Below, one piece after another: positions 24,535 to 34,434 of a stretch of DNA of 64,000 nt; position 1 is the stretch's first letter, and each line of letters begins with the position of its first letter. The notes beneath the pieces were generated by a model that searched no databases, was not told the origin of the DNA, and saw only the letters and a program-made list of their open reading frames with translations. The position numbers were made by a program, and so were the translations under genes. This DNA is from Streptomyces lichenis. GTDB lineage: Bacteria; Actinomycetota; Actinomycetes; Streptomycetales; Streptomycetaceae. The stretch lies in contig NZ_JALPTH010000011.1 in the NCBI RefSeq assembly GCF_023218175.1, positions 1 to 64,000 on the forward strand, in the 5' to 3' direction.

Positions 24535-26187
24535 ATGTCCGCCACCACCACGGCCGCCGACCTCGTCCTCACCGGCGGCCCGGTCCACACCGTCGACCCG
24601 GTCCACCCCCACGCCACCTCGGTGGCCGTCCGCGGCGACCGGATCATCGCGGTCGGCCACGACGAGGTCCACGACCTGATCGGACCCGCCACCGAGGTCG
24701 TGGACCTGCGCGGCCGCCTGCTCGTCCCGGGCTTCCAGGACGCCCATGTCCACCCGGTCGGCGGGGGAGTGGAGATGGGCCAGTGCGACCTGTCCGGCGC
24801 CACCGGCGCGGACGACTGCGCCGCCCTGATCCGCGCTTACGCCGAGGCCCACCCCGACCGCCCCTGGATCACCGGCGGCGGCTGGTCCCTGGACGCCTTC
24901 CCCGGCGGCACCCCCGACCGGCAGCTGCTGGACACCCTCGTCCCGGACCGCCCCGTCTACCTGGTCAACCGCGACCACCACGGCGCCTGGACCAACAGCC
25001 GCGCCCTGGAGGCCGCCGGAGTCACCCGCGACACCGCCGACCCCGCCGACGGGCGGATCGAACGGGAGGCCGACGGCCACCCCAGCGGCATGCTCCAGGA
25101 AGGGGCCATGCACCTGGTCGCCGACCACGCGCCCCCGGTCACCCCCGACGAACAGCTCGCCGGGCTGCTGCGCGCCCAGGCCCTGCTGCACTCCTACGGG
25201 ATCACCGCCTGGCAGGACGCCCTGCTCGGCGAGCACGCCTCCATGGCCGACCCGGCACCCGCCTACCGGCGCGCCGCCACCGAGGGCCTGCTGACCGCAC
25301 GGGTACGCGGGGCGCTCTGGTGGGACCGCACCCGCGGCCTCGAACAGCTCCCCGAACTGCTGCACCGGCGCTCCGAGTTCACCGTCGGCACCCTCAAGGC
25401 CCACAGCGTCAAGATCATGCAGGACGGCATCGCGGAGAACCACACGGCCGCGATGCTCGCCCCCTACCTCACCGCCTGCGGCTGCGCCTCCGGCAACGCC
25501 GGGATCTCCTTCGTCGACCCCGCCGCACTCGGCGAGATCGTCACCCGGCTGGACCGCGAGGGCTTCCAGGTGCACTTCCACGCCCTGGGCGACCGCGCGG
25601 TACGCGAGGCCCTGGACGCCGTCGAGACCGCGCAGCGCGCCAACGGCCGGCGCGGCAACCGGCACCACCTCGCCCACCTCCAGGTGGTGGACGCCGCCGA
25701 CATCCCGCGCTTCCGGGCCCTGGGCGCCACCGCCAACATCCAGCCCCTCTGGGCCGCGCACGAACCGCAGATGGACGAGCTGACCATCCCGTTCCTCGGC
25801 GCCCGGCGGGCCGCCCGGCAGTACCCGTTCGCCGACCTCGTCCACAGCGGGGCGCCGCTGGCGGCCGGCAGCGACTGGCCGGTGTCCAGCCCCGACCCGA
25901 TCGCCGGGCTGCACACCGCCGTCAACCGCCACCAGCCCGGATCCGGCCGCCCGGTCTTCCTGCCGGAGCAGCGCATCACCCTCGGCGCGGCCCTGACCGC
26001 CTACACGGCGGGCAGCGCCCATGTGAACCACCTGGACCACACCGGCACCATCGCCCCGGGCAAGCTGGCCGACCTCGCCGTGCTGGATCGCGACATCTTC
26101 GCCCGCCCCGCCGACGAGATCGCCCAGGCGCGGGTGGAGCAGACCTTCGTCGGAGGCCGCCGGGTCCACCACGCCCCGGACGCCTGA
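24535..26187 (+). CDS. YtcJ-type metal-dependent amidohydrolase
   Basis: 550-residue amidohydrolase of the YtcJ/exoenzyme-regulatory (Amidohydro_3) family. Metal-binding and catalytic motifs are QDAHVHPVGGG near residue 69, the lysine-containing KAHSVKIMQDG, HFHALGDRAVREAL, NRHHLAHLQVVD and GSDWPVSSPDP. The C-terminus (AYTAGSAHVNHLDHTGTIAPGKLADLAVLDRDIF) closes the composite beta-sandwich. Family members hydrolyse N-formyl, amide or related C-N bonds; the substrate is not defined here. It is likely co-transcribed with the APC permease under the TetR regulator, forming an uptake-and-hydrolysis unit. Confidence 0.93.
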   Translation: MSATTTAADLVLTGGPVHTVDPVHPHATSVAVRGDRIIAVGHDEVHDLIGPATEVVDLRGRLLVPGFQDAHVHPVGGGVEMGQCDLSGATGADDCAALIRAYAEAHPDRPWITGGGWSLDAFPGGTPDRQLLDTLVPDRPVYLVNRDHHGAWTNSRALEAAGVTRDTADPADGRIEREADGHPSGMLQEGAMHLVADHAPPVTPDEQLAGLLRAQALLHSYGITAWQDALLGEHASMADPAPAYRRAATEGLLTARVRGALWWDRTRGLEQLPELLHRRSEFTVGTLKAHSVKIMQDGIAENHTAAMLAPYLTACGCASGNAGISFVDPAALGEIVTRLDREGFQVHFHALGDRAVREALDAVETAQRANGRRGNRHHLAHLQVVDAADIPRFRALGATANIQPLWAAHEPQMDELTIPFLGARRAARQYPFADLVHSGAPLAAGSDWPVSSPDPIAGLHTAVNRHQPGSGRPVFLPEQRITLGAALTAYTAGSAHVNHLDHTGTIAPGKLADLAVLDRDIFARPADEIAQARVEQTFVGGRRVHHAPDA

Positions 26188-26393
26188 CCCCCCGGCCACC
26201 CGTGCCCGTCCGCGACCGCGCCGGGCGCGCCGGCGGCGTCAGCGGACCGTATGGATACGGCCGACCACCGTCAAGGTCCCGTCATCGCACGGCCCATGGC
26301 GCGGAAGCGGGGGATACCGTCGATGGCGCGCCCCGGGTCGCCTCCCCGCGTCCGGGGCCCCACCAGCTTCCGCCGTTCCCCTGGGAGGGCCCG

Positions 26394-26756
26394 ATGTGCC
26401 TGTTCCGCTACGACGACGACCCCGAACCCGAGGAACCGGACCCGGCCGGCCCGCTGTTCGTGCCGGTGCGGCCGGGACACGCGCGCCTGGGCGTACGGCT
26501 GTTCCGCACCCCGCTGGGCGCCCGTACCGCCGTCGGCTTCACCAGTGCCGAACGGCTGGCCGCCACGCTCGGCGCCGAGCAGCCCTGGATCCGGCTCTCC
26601 GTGGCGGTGCTCCGCTCGCTGGCGGAGCCGGTCGGGGCCTCGCTGGTGACCGTCGACCCGACGCTGACCGCCCCGGCCGCCACCGGCGCACCGGCGTCCG
26701 GCCCCGGCGCGGATCCCGGCACCCAGCGCCCCGGATCCCTGGCCCGGACCGTCTGA
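26394..26756 (+). CDS. SAV_915-family protein
   Basis: 120-residue small soluble protein of the actinomycete SAV_915 family. MCLFRYDDDPEPEEPDPAG is followed by a compact domain (PLFVPVRPGHARLGVRLFRTP, FTSAERLAATLGAEQPWIRLS, SLVTVDPTLT) reminiscent of SseB-like folds. The tail is Pro/Ala/Gly-rich. ATG 26394 follows CTGGGAGGGCC. It ends 11 bp before lysA, so the two are probably one transcript. The function is unknown. Confidence 0.82.
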   Translation: MCLFRYDDDPEPEEPDPAGPLFVPVRPGHARLGVRLFRTPLGARTAVGFTSAERLAATLGAEQPWIRLSVAVLRSLAEPVGASLVTVDPTLTAPAATGAPASGPGADPGTQRPGSLARTV

Positions 26757-26767
26757 GGGGAGCCGCC

Positions 26768-28102
26768 ATGACCGTCACCGCGCTGCCCGAGGCCGCCACC
26801 GGCACCGGCGACCTGTCCGTCTGGCCGGCGTCCACCACCCGGCTTGCCCAAGGGGACCTGGCCGTCGGCGGGGTGTCCCTCGCCGAGGCCGCCGAGCGGT
26901 TCTCCACCCCGGTCTACCTGCTCGACGAGGGCGAGGTGCGCCGGCGCTGCCGCACCTACCGGGATGTCTTCCCGGACACCGAAGTCCTCTACGCGGCCAA
27001 GGCGTTCCTCTCCCGCGCGATGGTGCGCTGGGTACGGGAGGAGGGGCTCGGCCTGGACGTCTGCTCCGCGGGGGAACTCGAACTCGCCGTCACCGCGGGC
27101 TTCCCGCCCGAGCGCATCGTGCTGCACGGCAACGCCAAGTCGCCCGCGGACCTCGACAACGCGCTGCGGCTCGGGGTCGGCCGTATCGTGATCGACTCCC
27201 CCTCGGAGATCACCCGGATCGCGGCCGCCCTCGGCAAGCGGGACCGCCAGAAGGTCCTGCTGCGGATCGTGCCGGGCGTCTCGGCGGGCGGGCACGACAA
27301 GATCCGCACGGGCACCGACGGCCAGAAGTTCGGTCTCTCCCTGACCGACGGATCGGCGCAGGACGCCATCGAACGCGTCCTCGGCCGGCGGCGGTTGCTC
27401 CTGGCCGGGCTGCACTGCCACATCGGCTCCCAGATCACCGAGGTGGAGCCCTACCTCGCCGCGCTGCGCCGGATGGTGGAGCTGATGGCCCGGATCCGCG
27501 ACCACCACGGCCTCACCCTGACCGAGCTCGACCTGGGCGGCGGCCACGGCGTCGCCTACCGGCCCGGTGAACCGGCCCTCGACCTCACCGCCCTCGCCCA
27601 CCGGGTGCGCACCACCCTGGCCGAGAGCTGCGCGGCGGCCGGGCTGCCGGTGCCCCGGCTGCTGATCGAACCGGGCCGGGCCGTCGTCGGGCCGGCCGGG
27701 GTCGCCCTGTACCGGGTGCTCACCGTCAAGCGCACCGGCGGCACCACCTTCGCGGCCGTCGACGGCGGTATGAGCGACAACCCGCGGCCCGCGCTGTACG
27801 GAGTGCGGTACGCGCCCCGGCTGGTGGGCCGCGCCTCCACGGCACCCACCCATGCCACCACCGTCGTCGGCCGGCACTGTGAGGCCGGCGATGTGCTGGC
27901 CGCCGGGGTGGAACTGCCCGCCGACCTCCGCCCGGGCGATGTGCTCGCCGTCCCGGTCGCGGGCGCGTACCAGGTGTCCATGGCCTCCGGGTACAACATG
28001 GTCGGCCGCCCTCCGGTCGTCGCGGTCCACCAGGGCACGGCCCGGCTGCTGATCCGCCGCGAGACCCTGGCGGACCTGAGCGGCCGGGACATCGGCGGCT
28101 GA
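26768..28102 (+). CDS. lysA: Diaminopimelate decarboxylase (PLP fold III)
   Basis: 444-residue PLP-dependent decarboxylase, normally meso-diaminopimelate to lysine. The PLP lysine is in VLYAAKAFLSRA near residue 80. Further motifs are GLGLDVCSAGEL, VLHGNAKSPADL, GLHCHIGSQI, LDLGGGHGVAY, IEPGRAVVG and the closing-site SGYNMVGRPPVV. ATG 26768 follows GGGGAGCCGCC. The usual lysine-pathway neighbours are absent and the gene pairs with a SAV_915 protein, so this may be an accessory copy or act on a related D-amino acid in a secondary pathway. Substrate assignment rests on family similarity. Confidence 0.88.
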   Translation: MTVTALPEAATGTGDLSVWPASTTRLAQGDLAVGGVSLAEAAERFSTPVYLLDEGEVRRRCRTYRDVFPDTEVLYAAKAFLSRAMVRWVREEGLGLDVCSAGELELAVTAGFPPERIVLHGNAKSPADLDNALRLGVGRIVIDSPSEITRIAAALGKRDRQKVLLRIVPGVSAGGHDKIRTGTDGQKFGLSLTDGSAQDAIERVLGRRRLLLAGLHCHIGSQITEVEPYLAALRRMVELMARIRDHHGLTLTELDLGGGHGVAYRPGEPALDLTALAHRVRTTLAESCAAAGLPVPRLLIEPGRAVVGPAGVALYRVLTVKRTGGTTFAAVDGGMSDNPRPALYGVRYAPRLVGRASTAPTHATTVVGRHCEAGDVLAAGVELPADLRPGDVLAVPVAGAYQVSMASGYNMVGRPPVVAVHQGTARLLIRRETLADLSGRDIGG

Positions 28103-28125
28103 GAGCCGGGTCGCCACCGGACGAG

Positions 28126-28166
28126 GAAGGGCCGGGCCTCCGCCGCACGCGGGGGCCCGGCCCTTC
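28126..28166. terminator. Bidirectional terminator between lysA and kimA-like gene
   Basis: A 13-bp perfect stem, GAAGGGCCGGGCC (28126-28138) with GGCCCGGCCCTTC (28154-28166), lies between two convergent genes. GACGA flanks allow the stem to extend across a bulge. Confidence 0.8.
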
Positions 28167-28177
28167 GTCGCCGGGCC

Positions 28178-30061
28178 TCAGGCGGACGGCCGGGCGGTGA
28201 TGCGGAAGCGCAGCCGGCAGACGGCGGCGTCGGTGCCGCGGCGGACCGCGTGGGCGACGACGGAACCGCGCTGGTTCTGCAGCAGCCGCTGCCACAGGCG
28301 AGCGGGCTCGGTCTCCGGGATGAGCACGGTGACCTGCGCGTCGGGGTGCGCCGCCGTCAGCTCGCGGACGTGGTCGCGCACCGGGCGGCCCAGCGAGCGC
28401 GCCACCGTGGGGAGTTCCACCAGCTCGACCCCCGGGTCCCACAGGTCCCAGTCGCGGCGCAGGGCTTCGGCGGCCCGCCGGTCCTCGGGGTCGGCGTAGG
28501 TGACGGTGATTGCCCGGACCTCGTCGCCCAGGGAGCGCGCGGCGGTCAGGGCCTGGCAGGTCAGCCGGGAGATGCCGGAGACGGGGACCACCACCAGGGA
28601 CCGCACCCGGCGGGGCGGGCCGGGGATCCGGCCGAGCTCCAGGCACGCGCCGATCCGGTCGTAGGCGCGGTGCACCCGCTCGAAGGCGACGACCAGCAGG
28701 GGCAGGGCGAGGACGATCAGCCAGGCCCCCTCGGTGAACTTGGTGGCGGTGACGACCACGGCCGCGATGCCCGTGGTCAGCGCGCCGAAGCCGTTCAGGG
28801 CCGCCTTGGCCCGCCAGCCGGCGGGGCGCCCGGTGCTCCAGTGCCGGACCATGCCGGCCTGGCAGAGGGTGAAGCCGACGAAGACGCCGATGGCGAAGAG
28901 CGGGACCAGGGTGTTGGTGTCGCCGCCGGAGAGCACCAGCAGGGCGCCGGAGACCACGGCCAGGGCGAGCACGCCGTGCCGGTGCACCTGCCGGTCGGCC
29001 TTGAGGGCGAAGACATGCGGCAGGTGGTTGTCCCGGGCCAGCAGGCCCATCAGCACCGGCAGCCCGCCGAAGGAGGTGTTGGCGGCGAGCGCCAGCAGCA
29101 CCATGGTGGCGAACTGCACCACGTAGAACACCGCGTTGTGCCCGAAGGACGCGTCGGCGAGCTGGGCGAGCACCGTCACGCCCTCCACCGGCCGCAGCTG
29201 GAAGCGGCCGATGAGCACCGACAGCCCGATCAGCATGGTGCCCAGCAGGGCTCCGAGGGCCACCTCGGTCCGCTGGGCGCGGCGCGCGGCCGGTGCCCGG
29301 AAGGACGGTACGGCGTTGGCCACGGCCTCCACACCGGTCAGCGCCGAGCAGCCGGCCGCGAAGGCCTTCAGCAGCAGCAGGGCGCCCACGGCGGTGGCCC
29401 CTTCACCGAGCGCCGAGGGATGGCCCGCTGCGGAGGCCGTGCTCACCGGGGTGTCGCGGAGCAGACCGGTCACGATCATCGCCAGGACGGAGCCCACGAA
29501 CACCGCGGTGGGGACCAGGAAGGCCTTCGCGGAGCCGACGATGCCGCGCAGGTTCACCGCGGTGACCAGGACCAGCACCGCCAGGCAGAGCCACACCCGG
29601 TCCGCGTACAGCGCCGGGAAGGCCGAGGTCAGCGCGGCCACCCCGGCGGTGACCGAGACGGCCACGTTCAGCACGTAGTCCAGGACCAGCGAGCCGGCGG
29701 CGACCAGGCTCGCCCGCCGCCCCAGGTGCCGGCGGGCGACCGCGTACGCGCCGCCGCCGTCCGGGAAGGCGGCGACGACCTGCCGGTAGGAGGCGACCAG
29801 CACGGCCAGCAGCGCGGCGATCGCCAGGGTGACCGGGAGGGTGAAGCCGAGCCCCTGGGCACCGGCGGCCGCGAGCACCAGCACGATCGCCTCGGGCCCG
29901 TACGCCACGGAGGCCATCGCGTCCAGCGACAGTGCCGCCAGACCCTGGAGCGCGGTGAGCCGGTGCCGCTCACCCGCCGTCTCGTCGGCGGCGGTATCGG
30001 GGGGTTCCTCCGGCCCGCGGTCCTCGGCGTCCGGGGTCGGATGTGCGGTGTGAACGGCCAT
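28178..30061 (-). CDS. kimA: KimA-like potassium importer (APC/KUP-type)
   Basis: 627-residue transporter. The N-terminal half strongly resembles Bacillus KimA (formerly YdaO), a K+/H+ symporter: LAALSLDAMASVAYGPEAIVLVL, SYRQVVAAFPDGGGAYAVARRHLG, AAGSLVLDYVLNVAVSVTAGV and KAFAAGCSALTGVEAVANAVPSF. About 12 membrane segments are followed by a cytoplasmic ~140-residue C-terminal domain (VRSLVVVPVSGISRLTCQALTAARSLG...). ATG 30061 follows ACCGGAGGTACC; an upstream in-frame start at 30145 lacks support. It is divergent from the kdp operon, which supports a potassium role rather than amino acid transport. KimA of Bacillus is inhibited by c-di-AMP; that control is not testable here. Confidence 0.82.
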   Translation of the reverse strand: MAVHTAHPTPDAEDRGPEEPPDTAADETAGERHRLTALQGLAALSLDAMASVAYGPEAIVLVLAAAGAQGLGFTLPVTLAIAALLAVLVASYRQVVAAFPDGGGAYAVARRHLGRRASLVAAGSLVLDYVLNVAVSVTAGVAALTSAFPALYADRVWLCLAVLVLVTAVNLRGIVGSAKAFLVPTAVFVGSVLAMIVTGLLRDTPVSTASAAGHPSALGEGATAVGALLLLKAFAAGCSALTGVEAVANAVPSFRAPAARRAQRTEVALGALLGTMLIGLSVLIGRFQLRPVEGVTVLAQLADASFGHNAVFYVVQFATMVLLALAANTSFGGLPVLMGLLARDNHLPHVFALKADRQVHRHGVLALAVVSGALLVLSGGDTNTLVPLFAIGVFVGFTLCQAGMVRHWSTGRPAGWRAKAALNGFGALTTGIAAVVVTATKFTEGAWLIVLALPLLVVAFERVHRAYDRIGACLELGRIPGPPRRVRSLVVVPVSGISRLTCQALTAARSLGDEVRAITVTYADPEDRRAAEALRRDWDLWDPGVELVELPTVARSLGRPVRDHVRELTAAHPDAQVTVLIPETEPARLWQRLLQNQRGSVVAHAVRRGTDAAVCRLRFRITARPSA

Positions 30062-30314
30062 GTCGGCGGTACCTCCGGTCGAGCTGACGGAGGGACAGCG
30101 TCGCCGCCGGCGGACCCGTCCACCAGCACCGTTGACGGCATCCATACGACTGACCGGCCACTTTTCACGCGTCCCTGACGAGGTGGGCGGAGGCGGCGTA
30201 CGGAGTGCGTCAAGCCCCCGGGCGGGTCGGCCCTCGGCCGTGCTGCCGCCGGTGGCGGACCTGATCGTCCGGGGCCGCCGATGACCCGGTCGGGTGACCG
30301 CCTCCGCGCCGCCG

Positions 30315-30401
30315 GCGTCAAGACCGCGTCAACGCCGAGGCCGCCGGCGTATGGGCGGCGTCAAAGCTGGGGCTCCGGCCGTAAGAGGCCCGTCAAAGCG
30401 G
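30315..30401 (+). promoter_or_regulatory. Phased CGTCAA repeats, candidate KdpE sites
   Basis: CGTCAA occurs at 30316, 30327, 30359 and 30391, with spacings of 11, 32 and 32 bp (about one and three helical turns), plus an outlier at 30208. The first two form a true 11-bp tandem repeat, GCGTCAAGACC then GCGTCAACGCC, as OmpR-family regulators prefer. A weak promoter (TTACCC 30403-30408, 17 bp, TTTGCT 30426-30431) follows directly. The rest of the 421-bp gap 30062-30482 holds no gene I can see. Confidence 0.55.
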
Positions 30402-30482
30402 CTTACCCCCCGCCCGCCGCCGAGGTTTGCTCTTCCTCGGCCACACCGGCCGAAACACGTCCCTACGACCCAGGAGCTCACG

Positions 30483-30566
30483 ATGGCCGATCTGGCCTTC
30501 GTCGCCGCCACGATCGCGGTCTTCGCGCTGGTGGCGCTCATCGCCCGGGGGGTGACCAAGCTGTGA
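30483..30566 (+). CDS. One-helix small membrane protein ahead of kdpF
   Basis: 27-residue peptide beginning [16 protein letters not shown] and ending ARGVTKL, with one hydrophobic helix and a basic C-terminus. ATG follows CCAGGAGCTCACG, a good ribosome binding site. Its TGA overlaps the GTG of kdpF (30563-30566), so translation is coupled. It is not KdpF itself, which is the next ORF, but it has the same size and topology. It may stabilise the KdpA-KdpB complex in addition to, or partly in place of, KdpF, or act as a regulator. It would be missed by most gene callers. Confidence 0.7.
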   Translation: MADLAFVAATIAVFALVALIARGVTKL

Positions 30567-30652
30567 CCGTCGAGAACGTCGTCGGCCTCGTCGTGGCCGT
30601 CTCCCTGCTCGGCTACCTCGTCCTCGCCCTTGTGTTCCCGGAGAGGTTCTGA
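30563..30652 (+). CDS. kdpF: KdpF, small subunit of K+-transporting ATPase
   Basis: 29-residue membrane peptide ([20 protein letters not shown] then ALVFPERF). The [15 protein letters not shown] pattern is the family hallmark (compare LLGYLVYALINAEAF in E. coli). KdpF sits at the KdpA-KdpB interface and stabilises the complex. The GTG start overlaps the preceding small ORF. kdpA begins 8 bp after the stop. It is too short for standard ORF calling. Confidence 0.92.
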   Translation: MTVENVVGLVVAVSLLGYLVLALVFPERF

Positions 30653-30660
30653 GCGCCGGT

Positions 30661-32325
30661 ATGAGTTCCCAGACAGCCGGCCTGCTCCAGCTGCTCGCCC
30701 TGATCGGCGCCCTCGCGCTGGCGTACCGCCCGCTCGGCGACTACATGGCGCGCGTCTACTCCTCACAGAAGCACTACGCGCCGGAGCGGTGGATCTACCG
30801 GGCCATCGGCGCCGACCCGGCGGTGGAGATGCGCTGGCCGGCCTATCTGCGCGGAGTGCTCGCCTTCTCCGCGGTGGGCGTCCTCTTCCTGTACGGGCTT
30901 CAGCGGCTGCAGGGCAGCCTGCCCGGCTCGCTCGGCTTCGTCTCGATCGACCCGGACCAGGCGTTCAACACCGCCGCGTCCTTCGTGGCCAACACCAACT
31001 GGCAGTCGTACTACGGCGAGCAGGCCATGGGCCACCTCGTGCAGACCGGCGGCCTGGCGGTGCAGAACTTCGTCTCGGCGGCCGTCGGCATGGCCGTCGC
31101 GGTGGCCCTGGTCCGCGGCTTCGCCAGGAGCCGCACCGGTGAGCTCGGCAACTTCTGGTCGGACCTGGTGCGCGGCACCGTGCGCGTCCTGCTTCCGCTC
31201 TCGGTGGTCGGCGCGCTGGTGCTGGTCGCCTGCGGGGTGATCCAGAACTTCGCCGGCATCCACGAGGTGGGGCAGTTCGGCGGCGGCACCCGGCAGTGGA
31301 ACGGCGGCGCGGTCGCCTCCCAGGAGGTCATCAAGGAGCTGGGCACCAACGGCGGCGGCTACTTCAACGCCAACTCCGCCCACCCCTTCGAGAACCCCAC
31401 CCCGTTCTCCAACCTCTTCGAGGTCTTCCTGATCCTGCTCATCCCGTTCTCCCTCACCCGGACCTTCGGCCGGATGGTCGGCAACCTTCGCCAGGGCTAC
31501 GCGATCCTCGCCACGATGGGCGTCATCTGGGTCGCCTTCACCGGGCTGATGCTGTGGACCGAGTTCGCCGGCCGCGGGCCCGCCCTGGAGGTGGCCGGCG
31601 GCGCCATGGAGGGCAAGGAGACCCGGTTCGGCATCGCCGGCTCCTCGCTCTTCGCGGTGGCCACCACGCTCACCTCCACCGGCGCGGTCAACTCCTTCCA
31701 CTCCTCGTACACCGGCTTCGGCGGCGGCATCACCCTGCTCGGCATGCAGCTCGGCGAGATCGCCCCCGGCGGCGTCGGCTCCGGCCTCTACGGCATGCTG
31801 GTCATGGCCGTCATCGCGGTGTTCATCGCCGGACTGATGGTCGGCCGCACCCCCGAGTACCTGGGCAAGAAGATCGGCACCCGCGAGATCAAGCTCGCCG
31901 CCTGCTACCTCCTGGTCACCCCGGCCCTGGTGCTCTGCTTCACCGCGGCCGCCATGGCGCTGCCCACCCCGGCCGGCTCCATGACCAACAGCGGCGCGCA
32001 CGGCTTCTCGGAGATCCTCTACGCCTACACCTCCGGCGCCAACAACAACGGCTCCGCCTTCGCCGGCCTGAACGCCGACACCCAGTGGTTCAACTCGACC
32101 ATCGGCATCGCCATGCTGCTGGGCCGCTTCCTGCCGATGGTGTTCGTGCTGGCGCTGGCCGGCTCGCTGGCCCGGCAGAAGCCGGTCCCGGAGACCGCGG
32201 GCACCCTGCGCACCGACAAGCCGCTCTACGCGGGCCTGCTCGTCGGCACGATCGTCATCATCACCGGTCTGACCTACTTCCCGGCCCTGGCACTGGGGCC
32301 GCTCGCCGAAGGACTCGCAGCATGA
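30661..32325 (+). CDS. kdpA: KdpA, potassium-binding translocating subunit
   Basis: 554-residue membrane subunit that selects and passes K+ in the KdpFABC P-type ATPase. It is related to Ktr/Trk channels with four repeated pore loops: [49 protein letters not shown] and [14 protein letters not shown]. The length is usual for the family. Its TGA overlaps the kdpB ATG (32322-32325), giving stoichiometric coupling. It is induced presumably by low K+ or turgor through KdpDE. Confidence 0.97.
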   Translation: MSSQTAGLLQLLALIGALALAYRPLGDYMARVYSSQKHYAPERWIYRAIGADPAVEMRWPAYLRGVLAFSAVGVLFLYGLQRLQGSLPGSLGFVSIDPDQAFNTAASFVANTNWQSYYGEQAMGHLVQTGGLAVQNFVSAAVGMAVAVALVRGFARSRTGELGNFWSDLVRGTVRVLLPLSVVGALVLVACGVIQNFAGIHEVGQFGGGTRQWNGGAVASQEVIKELGTNGGGYFNANSAHPFENPTPFSNLFEVFLILLIPFSLTRTFGRMVGNLRQGYAILATMGVIWVAFTGLMLWTEFAGRGPALEVAGGAMEGKETRFGIAGSSLFAVATTLTSTGAVNSFHSSYTGFGGGITLLGMQLGEIAPGGVGSGLYGMLVMAVIAVFIAGLMVGRTPEYLGKKIGTREIKLAACYLLVTPALVLCFTAAAMALPTPAGSMTNSGAHGFSEILYAYTSGANNNGSAFAGLNADTQWFNSTIGIAMLLGRFLPMVFVLALAGSLARQKPVPETAGTLRTDKPLYAGLLVGTIVIITGLTYFPALALGPLAEGLAA

Positions 32326-34427
32326 GCACCGCCACGCCCACCAGGGCACCGCAGCACGACGCACCAGCCGGCGAGCAGCCCGGCGGCGGGCGGGTCGGCG
32401 GCGGCCTGTTCGACCCCCGGCAGCTGCTCACCTCGCTCCCGGACGCGGTCCGCAAGCTGGACCCGCGGGTCATGGTCAAGTCACCGGTGATGTTCGTGGT
32501 GCTGGTCGGCTCGGTGGTCACCACCGTGCTGGCCTGCGCCGACCCCACGGACTGGTTCGGCTGGGCGATCACCGCCTGGCTCTGGCTCACCACCGTCTTC
32601 GCCAACCTGGCCGAGGCGGTCGCCGAGGGCCGCGGCAAGGCCCAGGCCGACACCCTGCGCAAGGCCAAGACCGACTCCGTCGCCCGCCGCCTGGGCGAGG
32701 ACGGCACCGGCGAGGAGCGGATACCGGGCTCCCGATTGCGCATCGGCGACATGGTCGTCTGCGAGGCCGGCGACACCATCCCCGGCGACGGGGACGTCGT
32801 CCAGGGCGTGGCCTCGGTGGACGAGTCCGCCATCACCGGCGAGTCGGCCCCGGTCATCCGGGAGTCCGGCGGCGACCGCTCGGCCGTCACCGGCGGCACC
32901 AAGGTCCTCTCCGACCGGATCACCATCAGGATCACCACCAGGCCGGGTGAGACCTTCATCGACCGGATGATCAACCTGGTGGAGGGCGCCGCCCGGCAGA
33001 AGACGCCCAACGAGATCGCGCTGAACATCCTGCTCGCCTCGCTGACCATCGTCTTCCTGCTGGCGGTGGTGACCCTCCAGCCGTTCGCCGTCTACGCCGG
33101 CGCCGAGCAGTCGATGATCGTCCTGACCGCCCTGCTGGTCTGCCTGATCCCCACCACCATCGGCGCGCTGCTCTCGGCCATCGGCATCGCCGGCATGGAC
33201 CGCCTGGTCCAGCGCAACGTCCTGGCCATGTCCGGCCGGGCGGTCGAGGCCGCCGGCGACGTCTCGACCCTGCTGCTCGACAAGACCGGCACCATCACCT
33301 TCGGCAACCGCCAGGCCGCCGAGTTCCTGCCGGTCCCGGGCACCACCGAGGACGAACTGGCGGATGCCGCCCAGCTCTCCTCGCTGGCCGACGAGACCCC
33401 CGAGGGCCGCTCGGTGGTGGTGCTGGCCAAGGAGCGGTACGGGCTGCGCGAACGCCACCAGGGCGAGCTCGCCCACGCCGAGTGGATCGCCTTCACCGCC
33501 CAGACCCGGATGTCCGGCGTGGACGTGGACGGCCGCAAGGTCCGCAAGGGCGCCGCCGGCTCCGTCATCGCCTGGGTACGGGAGCGGGGCGGGCAGATCG
33601 GCGAGGCGGCGGGAGAGCTCGCCGACCGCATCGCACAGGCCGGCGGCACCCCGCTGCTGGTCGCGGTGGAGGACGGCCGCGGCGCCCGCGTGCTGGGGGT
33701 CCTCCACCTCAAGGACGTGGTCAAGGACGGGATGCGCGAGCGGTTCGACGAACTGCGCCGGATGGGCATCAAGACCGTCATGATCACCGGTGACAACCCG
33801 CTCACCGCCAAGGCCATCGCCGACGAGGCCGGGGTGGACGACTTCCTCGCGGAGGCCACCCCCGAGGACAAGATGGCCCTGATCAAGCGGGAGCAGGCCG
33901 GCGGCAAGCTGGTGGCGATGACCGGCGACGGCACCAACGACGCCCCCGCCCTGGCCCAGGCCGACGTCGGCGTGGCGATGAACACCGGCACCTCGGCCGC
34001 CAAGGAGGCCGGGAACATGGTGGACCTGGACTCCGACCCCACCAAGCTCATCGAGATCGTGGAGATCGGCAAGCAGCTCCTGATCACCCGGGGAGCCCTG
34101 ACCACCTTCTCCATCGCCAACGACGTGGCCAAATACTTCGCGATCATCCCGGCCATGTTCGCCGTGGTGTATCCGGGCCTGGACACGCTCAACATCATGC
34201 GGCTGGCCTCCCCGCAGTCCGCGATCCTCTCCGCCGTGGTCTTCAACGCGTTGATCATCGTGGCCCTGGTGCCGCTCGCCCTCAAGGGCGTGCGCTACCG
34301 GCCCACCAGCGCCGACCGGATGCTCCGCCGCAACCTCGGCCTCTACGGACTCGGCGGCCTCATCGCCCCGTTCGTCGGCATCAAGCTCATCGACCTGCTC
34401 CTCTCCCTCCTCCCCGGAATCGGCTGA
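32322..34427 (+). CDS. kdpB: KdpB, ATP-hydrolysing subunit
   Basis: 701-residue P-type ATPase subunit. It shows the actuator motif [11 protein letters not shown], the phosphorylated Asp in [16 protein letters not shown], nucleotide-binding [10 protein letters not shown], and hinge motifs [14 protein letters not shown] and [24 protein letters not shown]. Seven membrane segments are expected, including [21 protein letters not shown]. The N-terminus carries ~30 extra low-complexity residues. It couples ATP hydrolysis to K+ movement through KdpA. The ATG start is in the kdpA overlap; kdpC starts 7 bp after the stop. Confidence 0.97.
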   Translation: MSTATPTRAPQHDAPAGEQPGGGRVGGGLFDPRQLLTSLPDAVRKLDPRVMVKSPVMFVVLVGSVVTTVLACADPTDWFGWAITAWLWLTTVFANLAEAVAEGRGKAQADTLRKAKTDSVARRLGEDGTGEERIPGSRLRIGDMVVCEAGDTIPGDGDVVQGVASVDESAITGESAPVIRESGGDRSAVTGGTKVLSDRITIRITTRPGETFIDRMINLVEGAARQKTPNEIALNILLASLTIVFLLAVVTLQPFAVYAGAEQSMIVLTALLVCLIPTTIGALLSAIGIAGMDRLVQRNVLAMSGRAVEAAGDVSTLLLDKTGTITFGNRQAAEFLPVPGTTEDELADAAQLSSLADETPEGRSVVVLAKERYGLRERHQGELAHAEWIAFTAQTRMSGVDVDGRKVRKGAAGSVIAWVRERGGQIGEAAGELADRIAQAGGTPLLVAVEDGRGARVLGVLHLKDVVKDGMRERFDELRRMGIKTVMITGDNPLTAKAIADEAGVDDFLAEATPEDKMALIKREQAGGKLVAMTGDGTNDAPALAQADVGVAMNTGTSAAKEAGNMVDLDSDPTKLIEIVEIGKQLLITRGALTTFSIANDVAKYFAIIPAMFAVVYPGLDTLNIMRLASPQSAILSAVVFNALIIVALVPLALKGVRYRPTSADRMLRRNLGLYGLGGLIAPFVGIKLIDLLLSLLPGIG

Positions 34428-34434
34428 GACGATC

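Noticed and set aside
30381..30405. GTAAG/CTTAC inverted repeat as a second operator before kdp
   Set aside because: The arms are only 5 bp with a 16-bp spacer, within chance expectation, and they overlap the better-supported CGTCAA repeats.
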